Origin: Nannocystis bainbridge
Lineage (GTDB): Bacteria; Myxococcota_A; Polyangia; Nannocystales; Nannocystaceae
Length of the DNA stretch: 64,000 nucleotides
Direction: 5' to 3'
Assembly: GCF_028368995.1 (NCBI RefSeq)
Contig: NZ_JAQNDL010000003.1
Coordinates: 868,001-932,000, forward strand
This document shows, piece after piece, positions 41,679 through 48,741 of the stretch (the stretch's first letter is position 1; every line of letters starts with the position of its first letter). The notes beneath the pieces are model-generated. The model was given only the letters and a program-made list of their open reading frames with translations. It did no database searches and was not told the DNA's origin. The position numbers and the translations under genes are program-made.

Positions 41679-44519
41679 ATGGCGGTCGGCGACTTCCGGG
41701 CCGGGCTCGAGGTCGTCGGCGTGCGCGACCCGACCCTCGTCGCCACCCTCGACAACTGCCCCGAGGGCCGCTCGACCTGGCCGCCGCGCGACCTCCCCCC
41801 GCGCGGCGAGGCCCGCTACGAGTTCGGCGAGGTGTTCGCGTCCGGCGGCCTCGGCGTGGTCCGGCGCGCCGAGGATCGCCGCCTCGGCCGCGTCGTCGCC
41901 ATCAAGGAGCTGCTGCGCGACAGCCCCGACGCCCAGCGTCGGTTCGCCCGCGAGGCCGCGATCACGGCCCGCCTGCAGCACCCGAGCATCGTCCCGCTGT
42001 ACGACCTCGGCCACCGCGCCACCGGCGAGCCGTTCTACTGCATGAAGCTCGTCGACGGCGCCAGCCTCGACGCCAAGATCCAGGAGACCCGCGATCTCGG
42101 CGAGCGCCTGCGTCTGGTCGAGCACGTGATCGCCGTCGCCGACGCGATCGCCTACGCCCACGACCAGCAGGTCCTGCACCGCGACCTCAAGCCGGCCAAC
42201 GTGCTGATCGGTCGGTTCGGCGAGACGGTGGTGATCGACTGGGGCCTGGCCAAGGACCTGGCCGGTCGCAGCGACAGCGAGGCCGAGCAGACCACGCGCT
42301 CGGGCCAGCGCAGCCGCACCGGCGAGGACCTCACCGAGGTCGGGACGATCGTCGGCACGCTGCGCTACATGCCGCCCGAGCAGGCCCGCGGCGAGCCGGT
42401 CGACGCCCGCAGCGACATCTACGCCCTCGGCGCCCTGCTCTACCACGTGCTGTCCGGGCGCCCGCCGTTCGCCGAAGTCACCGGCGACGCCCTCGTCGCG
42501 CGGGTGAAGGCCGCCGATCTCGAGGACCTGCGCGAGCGGGTGCCCGGGGTCCCGCGCGAGCTGGCGGCGATCGCCCACCGGGCCACCGCGGCCCGCCCCG
42601 AGCAGCGCTACCCGACCGCCGCCGGGTTCGCCGAGGACCTGCGGCGGTTCCAGGCCGGGCGCGTGGTCTCGGCCCACAGCTACACCGTCGCCGAGCGGCT
42701 GCAGCGGTGGATGAAGCGCCAGCGGATCTTGCTGGCCTTCGCCGGCCTCGGCGTGGCCGCCAGCTTCTTCGCCTTCAAGGCCCACGAGGCCAGCCTCGAC
42801 CTTTGCAGCGGCGGGGCCGCGGAGATCGCCGCCGCCTGGGACGGGCCGCAGCGGCGGGTCGCGGCCGGCAACTTCGTCGCCGCCGGGGCAGCCTTCGCCA
42901 CCGAGGTGTGGCCACGCGTGGCCAGCTCGCTCGACGCCTACGCCGCCGCCTGGACCGCCCAGCACCACGAGGCGTGCGTCACCCATCGCCGCGGCGAACA
43001 GTCGGATCCGCTGTTCGATCGCCGCATGGCCTGCCTGGGCGAGCGCAAGGCCGCCCTCGCCGAGGCCACGGCCCTGCTCGGCGAGCGCGACCCCGCCGTC
43101 CCGCTGCACGCGCTCGAGCTGGTCGGCGGTCTGCCGGCGCTGAGCCGCTGCAGCGACGTCGCCGCCCTCGACGCCGCCGTCGCCCCGCCCGCCGACCCCG
43201 AGGCCGCGGCTCGCGTCGCCGCCGTGCGTGACGGCCTGGTCAAGCTCGCCGCCATGGGCCGCGTCGCCCGCACCCCGGCCGCGCTCGCGCTGGCCGACCG
43301 GCTCGTGCGCGCCGCCGAGGCCACCGGCCACGCGCCGACCCTCGCCGAGGTCCTGCTGCGCCGCGGCGAGCTGCGCCTCCACGACGACGCCGACGACGCC
43401 GCCGCGCGCCTGCAGCAGGCCCTGCTCACCGCCGTGCGCGCCGGCGCCGACGAGATCGCCGCCGAGGCCGCCGCCCTGCTGGTGTTCGTGCGCGGGCGCC
43501 AGGCCGACGGCACCGCCCGCGGCCTGGCCGAGCTGCCGATGGCCGAGGCCCTGGTCGCTCGCCTGCCGCCCCACGATCGCCTGCGCGGCCTCCTCCTCAA
43601 CAACGCCGCCGTGCTGGCCCGCTCGACCGGCGAGTTCACGAGAGCCCGCGGGTTGCTCGACGAGGCCCTCAAGGTCCAGCGCGCCGCGCCTGGCCCCGCG
43701 CGGGTCGAGGCCGCGTACACGCTGACCAACCTCGCCCTGGCGACCGACGACGCCGCGCCCCGCGAGGCCGCGCTGCGCGAGGCGCTGGCGATCCTCGAGC
43801 GCGAGCTCGGCCCGGCCCACGCGCGGACCATCGAGCTGCGCGTGCTCGCCAGCCTCCACACCCGCGATCCCCGGGTCGCGCACGCCCTGCTGCGCCCTGG
43901 CTGCGACGCCCTGGCCCGCTTCGCCCCCGGCGCCTCGCCGGACCGCGCCCGCTGCCTGGCCCACCTGGCCCACCACGCCGACGAAGCCGGCGACGACGAC
44001 GCCGCCACCGCCCTGCGCAGCGAAGCGCTCGGCCTCGTCGACCCGCATTCCACTCTGGTCGAGGACATCGTCCTGCGCGCCCACCTCGACCTCGCCGGCC
44101 TCGCCCGCAGCGGCCACGGCGACGCCGTCGAGCGCCTGCGCGGCGTGCTCGTCACCGACCTCGCCGGCGACGCCTGGTGGGTGCGCGAGCGCCGGGCCGA
44201 AGTGCTGCTGCTGCTCGGCCTCCACCTGCGCGCCAGCGGCGATCTGGCCGCCGCCCGCACCGCCCTGCAGGGCGCGATCGACGATTTCGTGGCGGTCGCC
44301 GCGATCGCCAGCAGCGTCGTCGCCGATCAACAGCTCGCGCGCGCCCGGGTGGCCCACGCAGAGCTCGCCGCCGCCGCCCCGACCGACCCTGCGTGGCGCG
44401 CCCTGGCCCTGCTCGACCTCGACGCGGCCGACCATTGGTACGCGGGCGCCGGCGAGGCCTACGCGTGGCGCAGGCACCCGCTGCGGGCCCTCCGGCGGCA
44501 ATTGACCGAGCCCGGCTGA
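41679..44519 (+). CDS. Ser/Thr protein kinase with membrane segment and helical extracytoplasmic domain
   Basis: 946 residues from 41679. The kinase domain (~60-330) has FASGGLGVVRRAED, the Lys in VVAIKELL (near 74), catalytic VLHRDLKPANV (near 166), the unusual DWG instead of DFG (VVIDWGLAK) and the activation end YMPPEQARG. A membrane segment at ~349-366 (ILLAFAGLGVAASFFAF) and an outer ~580-residue helical/TPR domain follow. The outer module (CSGGAAEIAAAW, HRRGEQSDPLFDRRMACL, final WYAGAGEAYAWR) matches that of the kinase at 18471-21848. The start is uncertain: ATG 41670 and 41679 lie in or beside a hairpin repeat. A GTG at 41610 sits 4 nt after a TACGGC box; if used, the repeat is coding (GHVPEDMSRM). 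Confidence 0.92.
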   Translation: MAVGDFRAGLEVVGVRDPTLVATLDNCPEGRSTWPPRDLPPRGEARYEFGEVFASGGLGVVRRAEDRRLGRVVAIKELLRDSPDAQRRFAREAAITARLQHPSIVPLYDLGHRATGEPFYCMKLVDGASLDAKIQETRDLGERLRLVEHVIAVADAIAYAHDQQVLHRDLKPANVLIGRFGETVVIDWGLAKDLAGRSDSEAEQTTRSGQRSRTGEDLTEVGTIVGTLRYMPPEQARGEPVDARSDIYALGALLYHVLSGRPPFAEVTGDALVARVKAADLEDLRERVPGVPRELAAIAHRATAARPEQRYPTAAGFAEDLRRFQAGRVVSAHSYTVAERLQRWMKRQRILLAFAGLGVAASFFAFKAHEASLDLCSGGAAEIAAAWDGPQRRVAAGNFVAAGAAFATEVWPRVASSLDAYAAAWTAQHHEACVTHRRGEQSDPLFDRRMACLGERKAALAEATALLGERDPAVPLHALELVGGLPALSRCSDVAALDAAVAPPADPEAAARVAAVRDGLVKLAAMGRVARTPAALALADRLVRAAEATGHAPTLAEVLLRRGELRLHDDADDAAARLQQALLTAVRAGADEIAAEAAALLVFVRGRQADGTARGLAELPMAEALVARLPPHDRLRGLLLNNAAVLARSTGEFTRARGLLDEALKVQRAAPGPARVEAAYTLTNLALATDDAAPREAALREALAILERELGPAHARTIELRVLASLHTRDPRVAHALLRPGCDALARFAPGASPDRARCLAHLAHHADEAGDDDAATALRSEALGLVDPHSTLVEDIVLRAHLDLAGLARSGHGDAVERLRGVLVTDLAGDAWWVRERRAEVLLLLGLHLRASGDLAAARTALQGAIDDFVAVAAIASSVVADQQLARARVAHAELAAAAPTDPAWRALALLDLDAADHWYAGAGEAYAWRRHPLRALRRQLTEPG

Positions 44520-44678
44520 CCGGCCCGATCGTCCGCCGCTCCCGCCTGCCGTTGCCAACTTGCGACTCGGTCCGCGGCCTGGACCGACGGGCCGCATGGG
44601 ACTCGAGCGTGCGCGCGACCATGGGTGGCGCGATCTCCTGGGGCCCGCATGCGCTCCGTACCGCGCGGCTCGTCCTCC

Positions 44679-45331
44679 GACTCGCAATCGCGCCGGATTC
44701 GTCGACTCGCATTCGTCGCGCATCCACCCACGCCCTCGACTCGCATCGGCGCGTGCATCCTCGGGACTCGCACCCGGCTCGCGTCTGCGAACCCCTGACG
44801 CGACTGTGACCCGCACGCCCCGCGTTCTCCTCGACTCGCATTCGCCCCGCGCCTACGAGCGCGTCCCCGACTCGCTCGCGGCTCGCACGCCCGCGCGCTC
44901 TCGACTCGCATTCGCCATGCATCGGCGTGCGTGTCCTCGGGACTCGCATGCGACCCACAGCCACGACTCGTCCCCTCGACACGGCCACGCCTCGGACGGC
45001 GCGGCTATGCCGCCACGGACTCGCATTCGACTCGCATCCACGACGCGGCCCGCCTCGGACGTCTCGGCTACGTGGCCGCGGACTCGCATCCGACCCGCAT
45101 CGACGACCTCGCCCGCGGACTTCCATTCGACCCGCATCGACGACCTCGCCCGCGGACTCGCGTCCGACCCGCCTCGACGACCTCGCCCGCGGACTCGCAT
45201 TCGCTACGCACCCACGACCTCGCCCACGAACTCGCATCCGCTCCGCATCCAGAACGCAACATCGGACGCGCATCGGACCCGAGCGCCGCCGGGCCCGCCG
45301 CGGCCGCACGCGTCGCCGACTCGCATATCGC
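44679..45331. repeat. degenerate GACTCGCATTCG repeat, with a regular 37-bp block
   Basis: At least thirteen occurrences of GACTCGCA(T/C)(T/C)CG or close variants. Between 45081 and 45265 there are five units at an exact 37-bp period (45081, 45118, 45155, 45192, 45229), each with GACTCGCATCCGACCCGCAT and CGACGACCTCGCCCGC. The left part is more diverged. Confidence 0.85.
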
Positions 45332-45549
45332 CGCTCCGCCCTCCTCGATCCTCCAGGCTCGTCCGCCGACCCGCGCGCTGCGGGCTCACCGCGACCTGAC
45401 CTTCCGGCCGACGACGCGGGCCCATTCGCCTGAGACCGCTCTGCGCGAACGGGGCCCGCAGACCGCAAATTCCGGGCTTCTGCCGCACAGATCCGCGCTC
45501 GCCGCCGATCTCGGCCACAGGGCCGCCGCCCGGAATAATGATTCGGCGC

Positions 45550-45555
45550 TATAGT
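45550..45555 (+). promoter_or_regulatory. -10-like box of a possible leaderless transcript (45565)
   Basis: TATAGT, the closest match to a classical -10 in the window, ends 9 nt before the ATG at 45565. No ribosome site follows. Confidence 0.55.
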
Positions 45556-45564
45556 TTGGGCTCG

Positions 45565-46128
45565 ATGACCGCCGCTCGCGTGACGTCCTTCTCCGCCGGT
45601 AGCACTCGCTGGGCGCTGTCCGCCGTCGCCGCGGCCGCGCTCGTGGCCGCGACCTCCGCCGACGCCGCCGCCGACGCGCCGAAAATCTCCACCAAGATCA
45701 CCGCCAAGGGCGAAGTGGTCGCCAGCGTGACCCTCGCCGTCGCGCCGACCGCCGTGCGCGAGGTCCTCGGCAAGGCCGAGCGCTCGCACGGTCTGTCGCC
45801 CTTCACGGTGTCGGCCAAGGCCACCCCGGACGGCAACTGCGAGCGCGTCAAGCTCAAGACCCGCGGGCTGCTGTCCCCCTTCGAGCTCGAGACGCGCCGC
45901 TGCCCGACCGCCCACGGCTGGAAAGAGACGCTGATCGCCTCGGAGCACTTCGTCGAGTACTGGAACGAATGGGTGGTCGAGGACGCCAGCACCGGCGGCA
46001 CGACGGTCACCTTCCGGACCCGCACCATGCCCAACGTGGCGGTCCCCGAGGCGATCATCCAGTCGGAGACCAGGCGCGTGCTGGCCAAGCTGATGCACAA
46101 CCTCTCGGCCGCCGTCGGCGGCGGCTGA
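45565..46128 (+). CDS. secreted protein of unknown function
   Basis: 187 residues with a signal peptide (ALSAVAAAALVAATSADA). The mature part (~150 residues) is alpha/beta with an N-terminal VASVTLAVAPTAVREVLGKA, a pair of Cys (GNCERVKL and TRRCPTAHGW) likely bridged, WKETLIASEHFVEYWNEWV and a final amphipathic helix. The order strand, AVREVLG helix, then long strands resembles START/SRPBCC lipid-binding proteins, but this is only an impression. No neighbours suggest a pathway. It ends 38 bp before a hairpin-repeat array in a convergent gap. Confidence 0.75.
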   Translation: MTAARVTSFSAGSTRWALSAVAAAALVAATSADAAADAPKISTKITAKGEVVASVTLAVAPTAVREVLGKAERSHGLSPFTVSAKATPDGNCERVKLKTRGLLSPFELETRRCPTAHGWKETLIASEHFVEYWNEWVVEDASTGGTTVTFRTRTMPNVAVPEAIIQSETRRVLAKLMHNLSAAVGGG

Positions 46129-46166
46129 GCACCGGGGCGGCCGCGCCGCGGTCGCCCGATGACTGT

Positions 46167-46245
46167 TGGGACATGCCCTCCTGGGCATGTCCCAATCATC
46201 ATGTCCCTATCGACATGTCCTTTTGACCATGTCACATGGGGCATC
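46167..46245. repeat. array of CATGTCC-type hairpins in a convergent gap
   Basis: GGGACATGCCCTCCTGGGCA starts the array; then CATGTCCCTATCGACATG, CCTTTTGACCATG and TCACATGGGGCATC. It lies between the 3' ends of converging genes (46128 and 46270). Confidence 0.9.
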
Positions 46246-46269
46246 TTCTGGCACCCCATCGACGCCGGC

Positions 46270-46737
46270 TCAGGTCGGCGGCACGAAGAAGCTGCTGAGC
46301 GACTCGCGGATCTTCCACCCGCCCGGCGTCTTCACGTACTTGTCGGCGTAGCCGCCGCAGGTCTCGCTCACCCCGGCCCCGGGCGGGCTCTGCGGCACCG
46401 ACTTGATGAGGAAGTACCACGACCCGGTCGCCGCATGATCGCCGACCTCGAGGATCGGGCTGACGATATAATGGGTGGTCCACCGGGTCGCCTGCGGCAG
46501 AATGTTCTCGCAGGCATTTAATAATTGGGCCCGCCCCTCGTAGCGCCCGAACGGCCCGAGGTCGAGGATCCCGTCGACCGTAAAAAGGTCGGCGAGCGCC
46601 GCGGCGCTGGCCGCCCCCGGATGATTGAACACGGCGTCGGCCTTGCGGGCGTACTCCGCCTTCAACGCCTCGATCTCCGTCCGGCTCACCAGTCGCTTCA
46701 GCCGCTTCTTCTGCTCGTCATCCGCAAGATCCGTCAA
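46270..46737 (-). CDS. SnoaL-like / NTF2-fold protein
   Basis: 155 residues from a TTG at 46737, chosen because AAGGAG lies 10 nt upstream; a GTG at 46746 is too close to that site but possible. The fold is the cone-shaped SnoaL/NTF2-like family: YARKADAVFNHPGAASAAAL, DLFTVDGILDLGPFGRYEG, RAQLLNACENI, WTTHYIVSPILEVGDHAATG and GWKIRESLSSFF. Members are ketosteroid-isomerase-like enzymes or small-molecule binders; several act in detoxification or polyketide tailoring. The catalytic type cannot be read. It is divergent from a hypothetical gene at 46859. Confidence 0.85.
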   Translation of the reverse strand: MTDLADDEQKKRLKRLVSRTEIEALKAEYARKADAVFNHPGAASAAALADLFTVDGILDLGPFGRYEGRAQLLNACENILPQATRWTTHYIVSPILEVGDHAATGSWYFLIKSVPQSPPGAGVSETCGGYADKYVKTPGGWKIRESLSSFFVPPT

Positions 46738-46844
46738 TTTGTTCACACTCCTTCGCCACGGTATCACGGGCCCACCGACCGGATCGCCGCACTCGTAAAC
46801 AGCCGTGAGCGCCCGCGTCCGTGGATCGGCGGCTCGCCGGCAGG

Positions 46845-46850
46845 TACGCT
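46845..46850 (+). promoter_or_regulatory. -10-like box of a possible leaderless transcript (46859)
   Basis: TACGCT ends 8 nt before the ATG at 46859; no ribosome site. Confidence 0.5.
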
Positions 46851-46858
46851 GCGAGCCC

Positions 46859-47368
46859 ATGGCCTCCGAGGACGAGCTGTTCGGCACCTGGATCGAGGAC
46901 CCGCCCGAGCCCGATCTGGATGATGACGACGACGATGTCGACGACTCGATGCAGCTCCACGCGCTCGTGCTCGGCCGCGACGCCGCGGGTCGAGGGCTCG
47001 CGCGCTACGGGCAGATCTACGCCTCCAATCACGGCACCGACGAGCAATACGGCGAGGGCACGTTCCGCTGCGTCCAGGGCGGGCTCGTCGTCGACCTGCC
47101 CGCCCTCGGCGACTGGAGCGACGCCGCGGGCCTCGGCTACGAATCGCGGCGCTCGCAGGTCCGCGCGCGCCGCTTCGAGTTCATGCGCAGCGTCGTCGAC
47201 GGCGAAGCGATCGTGCTGACGAGCCACCTCGACCCCGGCTTCCCAAGAGTCCCGCCGGCGCGCTTCGTGCGAGTGACCGACCCGAGCGCCGAGCTCGCGC
47301 AGCTCGACGCCCTGGCCGAGCGCGCCCGCGTGCGCCAGGGCGGCCTCGCCGACCGCGGCGCCCCATGA
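46859..47368 (+). CDS. hypothetical acidic protein
   Basis: 169 residues, cytoplasmic, very acidic near the N-terminus (DPPEPDLDDDDDDVDDSM). The rest contains YGQIYASNHGTDEQYGEGTF, LVVDLPALGDWSDAAG and ARFVRVTDPSAELAQLDALA. I do not recognise the family; the codon use and frame bias look genuine. Transcription starts near the ATG if the TACGCT box is real. A hairpin repeat begins at its stop codon and continues for 45 bp. Confidence 0.7.
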   Translation: MASEDELFGTWIEDPPEPDLDDDDDDVDDSMQLHALVLGRDAAGRGLARYGQIYASNHGTDEQYGEGTFRCVQGGLVVDLPALGDWSDAAGLGYESRRSQVRARRFEFMRSVVDGEAIVLTSHLDPGFPRVPPARFVRVTDPSAELAQLDALAERARVRQGGLADRGAP

Positions 47369-47485
47369 TCACATGCCTCTTTAGCCATGTCCGAAGCGAC
47401 ATCTATGTAGAGCCCGGCACGTCCACTCCGCGCGGCCTCGACGCGGCGGCAACATGTCCACGAGGACATGTCTCTTCAGCCATGC
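47365..47485. repeat. two blocks of CATGTCC-type hairpins
   Basis: Block 1 (47365-47410): CATGATCACATGCC, CTTTAGCCATGTCCGAAGCG, ACATC. Block 2 (47451-47485): AACATGTCCACGAGGACATG, TCTCTTCAGCCATGC. Forty bp of unrelated sequence separates them, downstream of the gene ending at 47368. Confidence 0.85.
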
Positions 47486-47664
47486 ATTGATTCGGCGGGA
47501 CCTACACGCAGCGCGGCATACCGCACGATGCAAGCCTGTGGATCGGGTCACGCGGCGGATTGCCCGGCGCGCGAGCTGATGAAGAATGGGATAAAGACCG
47601 CGGATATCGGCGCCCGGGGCAGAGCATGCGCCCGGGTGCTCCCTGCCGTCATCGGAGCTGTGCC

Positions 47665-48594
47665 ATGTCGTTATCCAACCACGTATTGCTCACCACCAGC
47701 CTCGTCCTCGCCGTCCCATTCGTCCACGAATGCGACCTCGACATACCCGTCGAACAAGAGACAGTCGACGAGCCCGGCGTGTGCGGGGATGGCCTGCTCG
47801 CCATCGGCGAGCGCTGTGACGACGGCAACCTCGCGGCCGGCGACGGCTGCGACGGGCTGTGCGGGCTCGAGGCCGTCGAGTTCCCGTACACCGGCGCCGT
47901 GCAGAGCTACATCGTCCCGCCCGGGGTCACCCGCCTGCGGCTCGAAGTCTGGGGCGCGGCCGGCGGCACGACGACGTCCGCCGTCTGCGACCCGCCGGAC
48001 ATCGGCGGCCTCGGCGGCCGCGCCGTCGGCGAGCTCGCGGTCGAGCCCGGCCAGACGCTCGCGGTGCGGGTCGGCGGCGCGGGCGGTGCCGGCGACGCCC
48101 CTGGCTACAACGGCGGCGGCGGCAGCTGCCCCACGCTCGCGGTCTGCTCGAGCGGCGGCGGCGCGACCGACATCCGCGCCGGCGACGACAGCCTCGAAGC
48201 TCGCATCATCGTCGGCGGCGGCGGCGGCGGGGCCGAGTTCTCCTGCGGCGGCCACGGCGGCGGCCACGGCGGCGGCCTCGAGGGCACCCCCGGCCTCGGC
48301 GGCGACGAGGTCCTGGCCGACGGCGGCGGCGGCACGCAGGCGAGCGGCGGCGCAGGCGGGGACTCCGACAGCAGCGTCGGCAGCCCCGGCGGCTTCGGCT
48401 TCGGCGGCAAGGGCCCCGAAGTGGTGGGCAACACCCACGGCGGCGGCGGCGGCGGCGGCTGGTACGGCGGCGGCGGCGGCGGCGACGACGGCCACGGCGG
48501 CGGCGGCTCGTCCTACCTCGGCACCCTCGCCGAAGCCGCCACCGAGCCCGGCGCGCGCGCCGGCGACGGCCTGGCCGTGATCACCCCGCTGTGA
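47665..48594 (+). CDS. secreted Gly-rich protein with a myxobacterial Cys-rich repeat
   Basis: 309 residues. A signal-like N-terminus (VLLTTSLVLAVPFVHEC) could be a lipoprotein signal with Cys23. Next is the CGDGLLAIGERCDDGN / GDGCDGLCGLE repeat, a signature of myxobacterial extracellular proteins (DUF4215 type). The remaining ~240 residues match the Gly-rich family: VEFPYTGAVQSYIVPPG, TRLRLEVWGAAGG, VGGAGGAGDAPGYNGGGG, then GGGGGG runs ending in GDGLAVITPL. Such Gly-rich domains form rigid sheets in surface proteins of several phyla. It is probably displayed on the cell. The DNA is extremely GGC-rich, so unit number may differ between strains. Confidence 0.85.
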   Translation: MSLSNHVLLTTSLVLAVPFVHECDLDIPVEQETVDEPGVCGDGLLAIGERCDDGNLAAGDGCDGLCGLEAVEFPYTGAVQSYIVPPGVTRLRLEVWGAAGGTTTSAVCDPPDIGGLGGRAVGELAVEPGQTLAVRVGGAGGAGDAPGYNGGGGSCPTLAVCSSGGGATDIRAGDDSLEARIIVGGGGGGAEFSCGGHGGGHGGGLEGTPGLGGDEVLADGGGGTQASGGAGGDSDSSVGSPGGFGFGGKGPEVVGNTHGGGGGGGWYGGGGGGDDGHGGGGSSYLGTLAEAATEPGARAGDGLAVITPL

Positions 48595-48600
48595 GCGGTG

Positions 48601-48681
48601 CCTTCGGGCATGTCCGTTCGGACATGCCCCTCAGAAAATGTTCCGAAGGACATGGCCGTTCGCGCATGTCCTTCAAGCCAT
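48601..48681. repeat. array of CATGTCC-type hairpins in a convergent gap
   Basis: GGGCATGTCCGTTCGGACAT, GCCCCTCAGAAAATG, TTCCGAAGGACATG, GCCGTTCGCGCATGTCC, TTCAAGCCATCC. It lies directly after the Gly-rich gene and before the stop of the convergent M56 gene. Confidence 0.9.
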
Positions 48682-48741
48682 CCAGCGAACGGACACCAGG
48701 GGCAGCGCCGCGGGGTCCGGCCCCGCGGGCGCTCCGGCTCG

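Larger units (their letters stand above)
44520..45564. other. 1.05 kb intergenic region filled by a CTCGCATTCG minisatellite
   Basis: Lies between the kinase and a small secreted protein, both rightward. Open frames on both strands here are translations of the repeat (RMRVRG-type peptides) without start signals. The right-hand ~230 bp are not repetitive and end with the TATAGT box before 45565. Confidence 0.65.

Noticed and set aside
44152..46188. A 678-codon minus-strand frame with RMRVRG repeats
   Set aside because: It runs through the minisatellite, overlaps the ends of two real genes on the other strand and has no start signal; the peptide repeat is just the DNA repeat translated.
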